Shown: positions 43,603 to 58,600 of the stretch, piece after piece
Numbering within the stretch: position 1 is the stretch's first letter
Layout: every line of letters starts with the position of its first letter
DNA from: Arbacia lixula
Lineage: Eukaryota; Echinodermata; Echinoidea; Arbacioida; Arbaciidae
NCBI GenBank assembly: GCA_963669155.1
Contig: OZ022578.1
Span: 13,781,940 to 13,845,939 of the forward strand
DNA length: 64,000 nt
Direction of reading: 5' to 3'
Notes under the pieces: model-generated
What the model saw: only the letters and a program-made list of their open reading frames with translations
What the model was told of the DNA's origin: nothing
Databases searched by the model: none
Program-made: the position numbers and the translations under genes

Positions 43603-46600
43603 GTAAGACGTGTACGTTATTACTTAAGCTCATACACAATGTGTCACCTAAGATACAACACGAAGAGTGAAAATCTGTTACTGAATACAATCAAACCCGT
43701 GTTTTATTTCAGTGGCTTAGTGTGTGGAGCAGTCAATCACTAATGGCAACGGAAAATGTGAAATAGCCATGTTGTTTAAAAAGGTATCTTCTATAACAGC
43801 CAAAATTGTTAAAAATTGCAGGGGTGGAAAGTGAGTGAAAAGGGACCTCAGAACAAACTGCTTTGGAGACTTTGAATATCTTTTTAGTAGGTACCATCAT
43901 GATAACTGTATCTTTATCTTCATGAAAGATACATTTTTATGATCCAGTATAATTTTTGTTTGGTATCTTTTGCTTGGGCGACGTCGGCAAAATTCAAAAC
44001 TTTTTACACTTTGTGCTACTTTTTGGTTGAAACTCTTTAGATTCTTCTGATTCAAAAACCGTACCCCAGATTTTTTTAAAATAGTCTGATGTGTGTGGCA
44101 TCTCTTCAGCTTTCAGAGCATATATGGATGTGACATATTTTCATGCTTATGATCATCTATTGACCAAAAGTAGAACGCAATGTTTTAGTAGAATTCGCGG
44201 AAAATCGGAAAAAATACCGCGTACGTTCTATATACGCGTTTATGTAGATGCGTATTACTTTTTGTTTGAAACTATTTAGATCATTTCAATCAAAGAACCA
44301 TAACACGAATCTCTTTCAAACTTTTTCTGACTTTTTTTCATCTTATCTATGGATGTAAATAGTGTTATTCTTATTGTCGTCCCCTGACCAATGATGTAAC
44401 ATAGCATTTTGGAAGAGTGGCGTAACATCGGAACAAAATACTGCGTAGTTATTCCAAAAGTCTACATTCTGTATGCGTGACACGTTTGGGTTGAAACTTG
44501 TTAGATCCTCGTCGTTCAAGTACCACACCACAAGCTTCGTGCAGACTTTGTTCTGATGCTTTTGGCATCCATTAAGCTTTTCAAGACATGTGCGGATGTA
44601 GCATATGTTGCATCTGGTTATTTACTGACCAATAATAGAACGTAACATTTTTCTTAGACAAAATAATGCGTATTGCAAAAATGGTTGGAATGTAAAACAT
44701 GGTACCATCAAAACAAATGTGTTAAGACACATACTTTGATGCTCAATTATCAAAATTGATTGGCACAGTCTGATTGCCTAGTACATGGGCAATATCATTA
44801 TTGAGTTGTTTTGGCAATGGCAGCACTGTGGGCGACATCGACGTCGTTTTTTGTGCTTCTTTTTGGTTGAAAGCACAGAATTGTTGTGCCCAAACCATGC
44901 AGGCAACTGAGTTAAAATTGGGGATACAATCATTACGGGCCGTTATCATGGCGGATCCGTTCTGCTGTCATCACTGGGACTGGATATATACTTTGGTACA
45001 TGGCTATGTGAACAACCTGCCATGTATTAATACATTAATGTACACAGTGTACGTCATGGAAAAAATAGAATCAAACATGATTGTGAGCAACATAAGTATT
45101 TTGTAATTCATAGTGGGTTTCCCCCCCCCCCCCTAAAAAAAGTTCAAAGTAACTCTGAAAGCAATATGTCAAACCCAACAAATAGACTGTACTGGCCAGA
45201 AAAAACCTTTAACATGTTAAAAATGGTGATCCTGAGCAATCTTCTTCCCAATGGTCTTAAATTCATGTATTGTCCATTTTAGAAACTTGCTGAAAGGTAT
45301 TTGCCATAAAATAATCTACATTTGGAGTAATTAGTGATTCAATCTTCAAAATCCTTAAAAATTTCGGCCTGAACATTTTGAGAAATTTAAGAGCATTGGC
45401 AAAAAGATTGCTCACGATCACCCTTTTGAAGGCTTTTTGTCTTCCTAGTACAGTATACTCCTTTTAACCCTTTAATGTTAATACCTTATTTACAATTACA
45501 TCCTTATTATGACAATAGGCCTATGTTTTAAAAAGCAGTTAATATGCCAAAAACATTAGTACAAGTTTAGAAGAAATATGTTGCATAATTCTTTAACGAC
45601 GATAAGTTTAAGGGTTCCACGCAAAACCAAAAAAGTCATGAATAACACGTACGAACAATCTGCACACTATTTTGTCCAATTTTACGCGCATTCTTGCAAA
45701 ATGTTACTGTATATTATTGGACATTAGATGTGACATCCATATAGGCCTATTTACTGGAAAGCGCAATAAAATGCCAAAGACATCAGAACGAGTCTGAACG
45801 AATTATTTTTACACAATTTTGAGCTATAGGGATATAAACAGTTTCAAACAAAAGCATCAAGCACCCGAAATAAGTACGTACCGGTATACATGACGTATAC
45901 GCACTATTTTGTCCGATTTTATGATAATTTTTCTTAAACGTTACTTTATTAGTAGTCAGGAGATGACTATAAGCGTGATAAAATGTAACATTCATATAAT
46001 GTTTTAAAAGGTGGAAGGGGTGCTGAAATTATCAGAACATGTCGAAAAGCATGTCGAAAGACGTAAACAGTTAATACGCAATATTTTGCCAGATTTCTCG
46101 CAATTCTTCCAAAATGGTCCGTTACATAATTGCTCAGGAGATAACCATACGTATGACAATATGTAACATAAATATGTTTTTAAAAGTGCAGCAAATGCCA
46201 AAACCAGTCGAATAAATTGAAAGGAAATGTGTGGTATGGTTCTTCGATTACAAGGATTTCAATAGCTTCAACCAAAGAGTAACGCGTATCCAAAATATAT
46301 GCGTTTATCGAACGTACGCAGTATTTTGTCGGATTTTGCGCTCGCTCTTCTAAAATGTTACAGTGTGTTATTGGTCAGTATAATAGATGACCATAAGAGT
46401 GATAATATGTAACATCCATATACGTTTTGCAAGGTGGAAGGTTGCCGAAAACACCAAAACATGTCGGAAAGTAATATGTCGTATGATTCTTGAAATACAA
46501 GGATCTAAACAGTTTCAACCGAAAAGTATCACGCGTGCAGTTAATACGCAATATTTTGTCTGATTTCACGCAGTTCTTCCAAAATGCTGCGTTAAATTAT

Positions 46601-49600
46601 TGGTCAGGAGATGACCATAAGTGTGACAATATGTAACATCCATGTATATTTTGAAAAGTGCAACAAATGACAAAAACATCACAACAAATTGAAAGGAAAT
46701 ATGTGGTATGGTTCTTGGATTACAAGGATTTGAAACGTTTCAACCAAAAAGTAGCACGTATCCAGCATATACGCGTATATAGAACGTACGCAGCATTTTG
46801 TCCGACTTACATGACTTAACGCGCATTCTCCCAAAACGTTCCTCTGTATTATTGGCCAGAAGATGACCATAAGCATACCAAATGTCACATTCTTATATTT
46901 TTGAAAAGCTTAAGAGATGCCAAAGACGGCAAATTAAGTTTGGAATTAATATTTTATGATGGTTTGTGAACTACAAGGATTGAAAAAGTTTCAACCAAAC
47001 AGAAGCGCAAAAAACGAACAAAAGTGTTGCATTTAGCTGACGTCGTTGCGACATGTCGTCGTCGGTGACGTCGCCCACAGGGCTACCATTGCCAAAACAA
47101 CTCAACGATGATATTGCCCATGTACTTGGCAACTAGACTATACCAATCAAGTTTGATAATTGGGCATCAAAGTATGTGTCTTAACACCTTTGTTATGATG
47201 GTACCATGTATTATATTCCAACCATTTTTGCAAAAAGGTTTCCGGCAGTGACCTCACATTTGTCGTGATTTGGGTGAGAAAGCACCCGGGTACACCTTGC
47301 AAGCAACACATTTTTGTGATGTCCAGGGTCTATCGTTTTGACCTGTGGGGTCAGTTGTTCCGGCCCTTTTCACATGAATAAATCTTTTGGGCTCCCGGAC
47401 TAATAACTTGACTTTATGATGTGTACGTTTCAGTTTGATTTGAGATTTGTGTCGAAAGATATTTGTATGAACTATACATCTTCCTCACATCACCCTTGTG
47501 CAGTCCATGTTTACCGACGGGTCTGCACGTCTTTATAACGCGAGCAGACGACACGTCTACTGGAAGGAAATCAAGATTCTGGTTCCGTCCACGTGGTCTC
47601 GGAACAGCCAATACGAAGTCGCCTCGACGGAGTCCTTCCCTGGCGGCAACATGTGGGTGCGGAACGGCGATAGCTCTGATGGTTCTGATGAGCCAATAGC
47701 CGATAATTTAGGTGGTTGTGGCATGCGCGGACTCGCCATGCATATGACGCCGAAGTTCATCAAGGACATCGCGTACCGAGAAGACAAATATGGACCAACC
47801 GGTGAGTGTACAAAACGCTACAAACCGCCTCCCCCCCCACCCCCCCACCCCCCCCCCACCCCCCCCCCTCGTCATCTCGCGCTACCAACTATTCAAATAT
47901 TGAATGGGAAGGGGGTGTGTAGGGGGGCAACACGTACTGATGAAAAAGAAACACACAATCAAATTGAACATGTTTGTTGGTAACGCGTTTATTCATATCA
48001 GATCCATTTCTTAGGACTTGCATTCGAAACATCCAATCCACGCTCGATAGCGATACATTGTAGTTTGACTTGTTGATGATATCTTTAAGAGACAATAATC
48101 TAATTCCAAAACATCAAAGTGTAGATTAACTGAGGGGCAAGATCAAACCACTTCGCTTGAGGTACTGGCTGGTCCCGGGTGAAGTACGTTTCTTTACGTG
48201 CGATATCGAGCAAATTTCAAAGCAAAGATAACGGTGAACTTTATTTTAAGGCCGACATGTTTCAGTGCACGTAATTTAACCATGAAAGAGGGCATTGTAC
48301 ATTGTATCCTGTCCCGTGCCATTGTCGTCTGTGTAACACGCCGTTAATATCATCTACCCATCTCCTGTATTATCCGTGTCCTGTTGGTTAGTGTACGTGT
48401 CCTTATATCATCTCTCCTCCTGGTCATATTACCTGCCTAACTCAATTTGTTTGGATTATACCACTAACTTTCGTCATTCCCATTAAAGACAGAGTAACAT
48501 TTATATCCCTTCTATGAATATTCATGAGTATTCTAGGAACGTGATTGGTCAATTGATGCTCGAAGAGCTCCGGATATTTTTCACTATTTTTTCCTGGGGA
48601 GGACTGCGCATGCTCTATTTACTATTTTCTTCGTTGGGACTACTGCGCATGCTCTCTACCTGAGCGGGCGTAAATTAGTGCGCGTATGAATGCACTGCGC
48701 GGCGTGTTGCGCATTTACCTGGGATGAACCGATATCGAGACAGAGAAAAAATAAGGCGACATACAACCACATGGTGTTACCGAAAGTTTTACTTTTGTCT
48801 AAATCGTATTTATTAGTATTTTCGTTCTGTTATTGTTTTACAAAAGGGATATAAAACAAATATACCAAGCATTGAGTTCGAAAGTATAGTGAAAATTATC
48901 CATCTTCGGATCTTCGGACTGGCATAAGTTACTATTTTTTCCTCGGGGGCTTCGCCCCTCGGAAAAAAATAGTTCTATGCCACTCCCTCCTCAGATAGAT
49001 AATTTCCACTATACAATCTCACAACTTGGTATATTTGTATAATATACATTATATTCCACATACTGAGAATGTTGCTATATGATTGGTCAAGAGTTGATCA
49101 CGTGATGAGGCGTAGTTTTTCCTATCAGATCACCTGAGAATAACAGTTCGTTACACTCTAGGTGATAGTACTTTTTGGTTTCGCTGATCTCTTCACTCCT
49201 CACAGTCCTAATGCGTGATTAATATTTTGAGTACGCGCGAAATAAAAGTGCGTTACACTCGGACTATCACTTAATATCTAACGCGTCTTAACGCGCGCCC
49301 TAACGCGCGTCCTAATGCGCGTCCTAATGCGCGTCCTAATACGCGTCCTAATGCGCGTCCTAATGCGCGTCCTAACGCGTGTTCCCCATGGCAGCGGCTC
49401 GGGGTTATGGAGATAAGTAAACATTACCTTTTTACGTCAAATTGTCATTTTTGGTATAGATACTTGGTTTCAGATGTGGAATATAAAGCAAATAATCAAC
49501 TTTTGGTTTCAAGCAATGAGACGAGCTATCACCTCCTCGGCGATCTGAATGTATACGCTATCTTTCCTCAGCTGCGCTTCGGAAAGATAGCTACATCCAG

Positions 49601-52600
49601 ATCGCCTCGGAAGTGATAGTTCGTCCCATCACCCTCACCAACGCTGATTATTTGCTTAACATAGAACCCACAGGTCCTTCTGGTCTACAGACTGGAGACC
49701 GCTCTCCGCTATGGTCCGCACCACAGTGCATACGTTAAATGCGAGCATATACGCCCGTTGCTCACTGACAGGGGCAGTGCGATGAGAAATGTAGACTATG
49801 GTAGTACGGTCGCTTCGTTTCAAACGGAAGCAAGGATATATCTTCTTTCCTTGAGATAAAACGTTTAGGCCTTGTTATAAATAACTTATTTTGAGACACA
49901 CTAACGCCCAATGTCTCTTTCAACACATTTTAATTGATTCTTACGCGTGAAGTCTGTGGCTTAATATCACCTTTGTGCAAAGTAAAATTTGAAAAAAATA
50001 TTCTTGAAATAAAACGTATAGGCCTTGCTATAAATAATTTATTTTAAGACACCCTAATGCCCAATGTCTCGAGAGGTTTCTCTACAGTATTTGAACAGTA
50101 TGTTGACCTTTGCTTCATTCTTTGTTTCAGTTGCATTTGTTTAATAGTTCCGATATGTTTCATAATGTGTCCTTTCCTCCTAATCTACGTGTGTCAACAG
50201 TAAAATGCACTGCTCTAGGGCTTGTCCCTCTTAATATTGATTTATCAAATTTCCCCGCATCAACAAGTTAAATAATGTGTACCCTCCTGACCTTAGTATG
50301 TCAGCGATCAGTTCCCCCCCCCCCCCCCCATTCGTCAGTCATTTCCCTGGCAGGATTATCTGCGTTATAATATTTTTTGTGAAAGTCTCCGGGTTTTTTT
50401 TTTGTCTTGTAGCTCGGTCATTTCTAAAAGTTTTGATAAATGATAATATTTTTTGCCCTCGAAATAATAGTTCCCGTCATAAACTGCTCTCACCACTTTG
50501 ACCCTGCACGTTCAGCTTTTGCTCTCTTCGCATTTCGAACTGTCTTGGTTTAATTCTGTTTACTGAATCTGATTACGTGTTATCTTCTGCCTGTTCGATT
50601 GCAACATTTTCCCCCTCATTCCCTTTTGCCGTTATCCCCTTTTTTGTTTATTGTTATTTCCCAATTCTATTCTAATCTTTCGGCCACTAAACAATTATTT
50701 TATTAAATTATTCATCATCCACCAAGTCTTGCAGTTCTGAACACTTATTATATTTCATGTTGTAATTAACATGGTTTATTGGACAGTAAGTGGAAGTGGA
50801 ACGGTGCAGTGGATCCTTCCACTGACTCTAGATCCGGAGGGTATTGGGTTCGAACCCAGCAGCTGCCACTTGCGTTTCTAAGCAAAACCTAGTAATATTA
50901 TCCACATGGCTGCTTCGTACCAAGGAGAGAAACAGTAACCTGATAGGATCCTGAGGCTACCCTGTGTATAATGTTTCTTGTGTCGTTTCTGTATCCATAT
51001 TTTTTTTTCCATATTTCTCTTTTCAATTCACGTTGGCTTTTACAAAGAAATGATCACATGTGGCAACCTTGAATAGGTTACTGCGCCCACAGCCATAAGT
51101 GTTGTGTATTCTTGACCCAAATTATGATATCTTCTTTTAGAAGAAGTGCTATATCGAACTTTGGCACAATACGTATTTCATTTTGATGCGATGTGTTTCA
51201 ATGAGACTCGCCGAAACAAGTGTATACAATTTCTCTAGACGGTTAATCTTTCTACACATTTCTTTTATACCTGTTCATTCAGACAAGGTGCTAGTGCGGA
51301 CATGGGCGTACTACCGCTGGGGTTTGTTCAAAGAACATCACGACGTCGGCGACGACAACACCGCTCCGGGCTACGACGTTCCCGGTGGCGAGGAAGGGAC
51401 CCGTTGCTCATCAGCTATCAAAGGGACGTTCCAGCTACCCAGCGGCCTGTCGTGCCAATGGAGGAACCCAGACTGTCGCTTCGTTCCAGACGAAAATGGA
51501 CAACGTGCCAGTGCATCGCTGCTATACGGCACCACGGACCAGCAACATATTGATTCAGTGAGTGCAGTCACCATCTTTGATACTGTGTTTAGGATGACGA
51601 ATTATTGTGTACGAAAAGACACTATAATTATGTTAATTGACAACGTTCTCCTCGAACAGAAGATAAGACAATGGCCTGGATTCTGCATCCATACGTGACC
51701 AAGCGTTACTCCATCCCAAAACTACCCTCACCAACCTTCTGAGTGTCTATGCGGCCTGAGCGCATAACACCTCCAATGTATAAGACAACGTTGACATCGT
51801 TCGCTTTCACCCTGCCAGTCGTGTGCCTGGATCTGAAAAAGAAATCCGAAGTTTAAAGTATTTAATAACAAGCTACGCCAGATTCAACAATATTTTTGCA
51901 TTGGTTTTTGTTGTCCAATGAATTCAAGTCCCAAACTATTGATTCAAAATCAATACTATTCAACAGTCCACATGATCCAGGGCAAATTGTCAAATTTTCA
52001 ATCATGGGGCAAGACCACCATGGCATTTTGTTACAAACGGAGAAACATAATCCATGTTAATGACGTAATTCCGCATGTCTATCGCATTGCAGATTGATGA
52101 ATTCTGTGACGACGACCCTTCCAATCCGGACAGTTTGCATAATCCGTTGGCGCCAAACTTGATGAACCAGTACTGCCATGGAGACAGCGCATGGACAGTC
52201 ATGTCGAGGGATCCTGACTTCCAAGATGGGGAGCACGTTATTTACGACACCACTCCGACATTTATCATTATGCAACAGCCAGTAGAGCGAAGTGTCGTGC
52301 TAGTATTAGATATCAGCGGCAGCATGCAGGTGAGTGCATTAAGCTTCTGCGTTGCGCACGAGTCCTTACGTCAGTGGTGTCCGCGTGTCCGCGTCCGCGT
52401 GTCCGCATCCGCGTGTTTGACGCGTGTCCTAAAGTGTATTGATCACTTTTTATGCCTCCGCCACGAAGTGGCAGGAGCCATTATGTTTTCGGGTTGTCCG
52501 TCATTCCGTCCGTCCAGAATCCGTTTAGGCAATATCTTGAGAACCGTGAACCAGATTTGCTTTAAACTTGGTACATGTGTGTATTGCAGAAGACCAATGA

Positions 52601-55600
52601 AGTGTGTAAATTTGGGTCAAATCTGATTGAGGTCAAAGGTCAAAGGTCAATGAACATTGTGAAAAATTGCCAAAAATTGACCTTTTTCACATTAAATCCA
52701 AATCCAAGGATGCAATTCTCATCAAACATGGTACAAAGATGGATCACTACTTGGAGGTAGGCAGGTGACATTTTGGGCAAAATTCTTGAAAGGTTAGAGG
52801 TCAAAGGTTAATGAACTTTGTGAAAAATTGCATAAATTTGGATCACTTCTTGGGAATAGACTGATGAAATTTTTGGTAAAATTCCTGAAAGGTCAGAGGT
52901 TAAAGGTTAAAAAAAAACTGCCCCAAACTTTATATTTTTCACAATAAATCCAAATCCAATGGTACATTACCAACTAAACATGGTGCAAAGATGGATCACT
53001 ACTTGGGGCCAGACTGGTGACATTTTTGGTGAAATTTCTCAAAGGTCAGAGGTCAAAGGTCAACGCACTTTGCCAAAATTGGCTATTTTTCACAATAAAT
53101 CCAAATCCAATGGTACATTACCAACTAAACATTGTGCAAAGATGGATCACTACTCGGGGCTAGACTGATGACATTTTTGGTGAAAATTCCCAAAGGTCAC
53201 AGGTCTAAGGTCAATGAACTTTGCCAAAAATTACTTAAAAATTGCCCCAAAGTGATATTTTTCAAAGTAAATCCAAATCCAATTGTACATTACGAACTAA
53301 ACATGGTGCAAAGATGGATCACTACTTGGTGGTAGACTGATAGCATTTATGGTGAAATTTCTCAAGGTCAGAGGTCAAAGGTCAATGCACCAAAATTGGC
53401 TATTTTTCACATTGAATCCAAATCTGATGAATCAATTCAAACAAACATGGTACAGAGATGTGTCACTTTGCTGAAAATTGCCCCCAAATTGATACTTTTC
53501 ACAATAAATCCCAATCCAATTATGCATTTCAAGAAAACATGTACAAGAATCACAAGGATGGATTTAGACAGACTGGTTAGATTGGAAATCAAAGAAGTAA
53601 GAGGTCAAAGGTCAAATGAACATTGCCAAACTTCGCTAAACATGGAAAAACAGAATAAATGGTATTTTCATTTCACATAGGAATTCACTGGAACATTCCC
53701 AACCAAACAAACAGATTTTCTGAAAGTAATCTAAATAGAGCTAGGAAAGAGGCGGAGGCATATTTATCGACTGCGTGTCAGTCGAATTGCTCTAGTTTAA
53801 GATTAAGATTCGCCATACACCCACACAAATTACCACAACTCCAAGCTGTCAGAAGTAGAACCAGTATAAACTAGAATGATAAGTAGTTGAACGAATGAAA
53901 CTAAAAGCCAGTGATTTCACCAGTCTCACGATTGAACATAAGAGAGCCTACACTTTGTCTGTTTTGTGTTGTTGTTAAAAGGGTGGGAAGTGGTCACGCA
54001 TGGATTATCTCATGAAACAATCCAAGCTACGTAAGTTGTCATTCTGGATGTAATGCTGGATTGCACCCAAATGAGACAAATTAGTTCGCAGGTCTAATTC
54101 ATTTCTTTCTTTCTCCGCAGCACGTATGCAGATTATTGGTAAAAAATTTAGCAATGATTGGTCACTATTTTGCATATTAGATATTTCCCTGGTCCGTTGA
54201 AAAGCCCACGAAGAAGGCTTGCTATTCACGTTACACGTTTTATTACACGACGTGTCATTCAATTTCATTTGGCATATATGGTTGTGTCATTACAGGGCAA
54301 CCGCTTCGACAGTATGATTATGGCGTCCAACGACTACATTCGGAATATCGTCTCAGACAACAGCCTCTTGGGGATTGTGGAGTTTCACACGAACTCCCAT
54401 ATAAGGAGCAACTTGACTTTGATTGATGATGCAACTCGCCAAGGATTGGTCAATGTACTACCTTCGTCAACACTAGGGAGGACGTGTATTGGATGTGGGA
54501 TACTATCAGGCATTGACGTAAGTAAAGTTCAATTAGCTAATAACAGTAGATAACGTTCGTTCACAAGAAAACTTTTATCCACTACAGTCTTCCATCTGGA
54601 TATAGCTCAAGTTTGAGATTAAAGTTTATTTTACACCACTAATGCAAATAAGGAACTTATCTTTTATTAAAATTGAAATAGCTAAAATACAGACATAACA
54701 TACAATGAAATTATAGCATTATAATCAAGTTAATTGAGAGAGCAGAGTGGTCCAAAAGAGCTGTGTAATCCCATTTAAGGACAATCTAGAACACGTTTGC
54801 ACATAAAACAGTTGAACAGGAACTAGTACAGCTGTTATAAACGTGTCTCAAATCGGTAGCGAGTGTAATCAATGATATCATACTCATTTATAAATCGGAT
54901 AAAAGTTCAAAAGCACTGTCCAGCTTGCTCTAAAAATTATAAACATTTAAATTATGTCAACACAACAGTTGTGCCTCTTGAACGTTATAAACATGTTGCT
55001 TTATCTCACGGTATGATTGTATTGTTTCTGTTTATATAAGGTGCTTGACACGTATTCTAAAGGTGGCTACATGATCCTCCTCAGTGATGGCGGCGAAAAC
55101 GAATCACCTTACATCAGAGACACTTATGCCGCGATCAATGCATCCGGGATGATCATCGACACCATCACCATCAGCAACGCCGCCGATCAGCAAATGGAAG
55201 ACCTGTCAAAAACAACGGCAGGGAAGTCTTTTACGTGTTCGGACACCGACACCGTGACCTGTCTGACGCAAGCTTTTACGAGCACGGTCGCTGACAGGCC
55301 CGATGTTGGTGCCGAAACTGTGCCTGTCCAGGTAAACCAACATTGTAAAGTCATACAGATGCACATCACTCTTCTATTCACACAATAGGCTTTGAAATAA
55401 ATGCAATGGGCTGTTACAGTCGCAGTAGTACATTTACACAAGGCGCTATGCTGTCGTATAGATACAATAATGTCTCATAATCACAGTTATAACCGTACAG
55501 AAACGATATACGACGCACGACTTTGCATCAGCAGTTCTAACGGATGACATTACTGCTCTGAGCCAGAGCCAGATGTATATAGACATGGTAGAAAACAGCC

Positions 55601-58600
55601 AATGTGTAACGCGATCATTTAATCCCCATCAACCTCAATTCACTTATAACTTTGACGAAAACGATGACACTCTAGACACGAACATACAATATTTACACAA
55701 ACACAACTTGCTGGCATATGGAATACCAACCCCTTCAACTTCTCTCTAAAGCATTTTACTATCAGAATCCTCAACAAAAACTTTGAAGCACTTCGAATTA
55801 TAATGGAAACTAGAGTAATTCGACTGCCGCGCAGTCGATAAATATGCCTCCGCCTCTTTGCCAGCTCTATTGAGATTTATTCCCAGAAAACCTGTTTGGT
55901 GGGCAATGAACCATTTAATTCCTATGTGAAATGAAAATATATTCTGTTTTTTTCCATGTTTGGCCAAGTTTGGCAATGTTCATTGACCTTTGACTTCCAA
56001 TCCAATCAGTCCGTCTAAAGCCATCCTTGTATTAAGTTTGTTTAAAATTAGCCAATTTTGGAGTAAAGTTCATTGCCCTTTGACCTTTCAGAAATTTTAC
56101 CCAAACTTCCATCAATCTACCTCCATGAAGTGTTACATCTCTGTAAAATGTTTGATTAGAATGGCACCATTGGATTTGGGTTTATTGTGAAAAATATCAA
56201 TATGGGGATAATTTTGAGCACATTGCTGCAAAGTTCATTGATATTTGACCTGTGGCCTTCCAGGAATCCCAACAAAATATCACCAGTCTATTCCCAAGTA
56301 GTGATCCATCTTAGTACCACGTTTCATGAGAATTGCACTTTTGAATTTGGTTTTATGGTGAAAAATATGAAGTTTGGGGCAGTTTTCAACCAATTTTGGC
56401 GAAGTTCATTAACCTTTGACCTCTGAACTTTCAGGAATTTTATCACAAATTTAACCAGTCTATTCCTAAGTACTGATTTATCTTTGTAACATGTTTCATG
56501 AGAATTGCATCCTTGGATTTGGATTTATTGGGAAAATATAAAGCTTGGGGCAGTTTTTAGCCAATTTTGGCAAAGTTCATTGACATTTAATCTCTGAACT
56601 TTTAAGAATTTAATAAAAAAAAATGTCACCAGTTTATTCCCAAGTAGTAATCCATCTTTGTACCATGTTTCATGAGAATTGGATCCTTGGATTTGGCTTT
56701 AATGTGAAAAAGGTCAATATGGGGCAATTTTTCACAAAGTTCATTGACCTTTGATCTTTGACCTCAATCAGAATTGACCCCTATTTTACACACTTCATTG
56801 GTTTCATGCAATACACACATGTACCAAGTTTGAAGCAAATCTGGTTAGCGGTTCTCAAGATATTGCCTAAACGGATTCGGGACGGACGTACGGACGGACA
56901 ACCCGAAAACATAATGCCTCCGGCCACTTCGTGGCGGAGGCATAGATATAAACTATAACAAATTCGTAGCAGGATTAACAGAAACGTGCCTAACCGACAA
57001 CGGAGCTTCTAACTGTTTTATTTCGCTACCAGGCTTCGCATTACTTACAAACAATCGCCCAGAGAGAGCCGGTGGCGTTGCCGCCTCCACTGTATATCGA
57101 CACAACCCAACGCTGACGCTCCCAGCTTCTAAAACGCACCCTAGCAATTGTGTCCTTTAGCAAAATTGTTTATCCACATTGCTGCTCTTCACACAGGAGA
57201 TGGCTAATAAAAGAATACCATCGATTATTTATGCGAATCATCTTTAATTTGTTCCTTATACTTACCATGCTTAGAACAAAATGTTGTCACCTGATAATGG
57301 GTTGGCTTTCGAGAACGCGACTTCAAATGTATGACCATTGAGTACAACAAAGTTACTACTACTACGAAATCGATATCTGTTATACATTCTTCAATCTTGA
57401 AGAGCTAAAATATTAATCACATACAGTGTGATGTTTTCTTTTTCTGAATTGCAGATTTATACTTCTGGTGTGATAGTCCCACCAAGTCCGGGAACTGTTA
57501 ATATCCCGTTTTTCATAGACGCAGCACTGGGTAATGCTACCGTTATTTCAGCCATGTGGTCATCTGTGGGTCAACCGATAGCTGTTGAGGTCAGCGGTCC
57601 TGATGGGACATCCATTGGTCAAGGTGATAGCCGGTATCACGTGGAACCGAACATCAAGACCATCACGATCAAACTGCCCACTGCGCAGGCAGGTTTTTCT
57701 CAATTTCTCATCTCGTGGAAGCCACTTGAAAAACAACACCCCATAACAAAAGACTCCATCTACACGACCCCATGCTGAATGTGTGAAAAGCTACTATGGA
57801 ATACTCTACCCCATTATTTAATGTTTAACATTATAAACATAAGGTGCTCCATTTTTCACAGTGATACTTTTAGATTATGAGAGCAGCAGAATTTTCCTAC
57901 TAGACTGGTGGTCACATTAGAGTATGCCAACATTTTTCACTGGGGATGCCCGAGTTACCTTTCGAGGGAGACTTGACCCTTGCGAACCTGGTCTATACGT
58001 AAACGTGTGTCGAGCGTCACTATCATCAAAGTACTATCATCAAAGAAAGTAATAAAACTGAATATTCAAAAGAAAGAAAGATAAATACTGATTGCATCAA
58101 TTATCGGGTTTTGGGGGTATATAATGCTTTATTTCGTTCTGTGAGCCGATAGTCTAGCTAAGTAAGCCTATCACGTTTTGTATTGTGATAAAAATGCCCT
58201 GTTCTTTGTTCATTGCAGCCTGGATTGTGGAATATTACCATCGCTAATAATTTCAGCAGTGATGAATACACTAGCATATCGGTGCAATCAAAACCAAGCT
58301 CGACTGAGTCCAAACATGTCACCGTTGGAGTGATTCTGGGCTCACAAGTAAGTTTAAGATATATTTGATATTATTGTTTATATGTGAAGAATATTCATGT
58401 TCTTCTTTATAGGCCTGAAAATTGATGGTAAATGCGATACATCGTAAAGCTATGACATGTAATCCAGGAAAATGTACACAGAGTATGAATACAGTTTCTC
58501 CTTCCCAAAAAATACTCTTCTTCTTTTTTCACATCCTACTTAATGTTTACAATATTTAATGTACACCCTGCCAAATATAAATAGATGACAGAATGTATTT

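Larger units (their letters stand above)
48495..49659. mobile_element. 1.2-kb insertion of fold-back elements, only in copy B
   Basis: Copy A runs directly from CAGAGTAAT to AACATAGAACCCACAGG (10501-10530); here about 1.16 kb intervenes. The insert contains two fold-back modules and a 12-bp minisatellite (listed separately). GTGATTGGTCAA-like text occurs near 48541 and 49080. No coding frame with a known motif. Confidence 0.75.
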
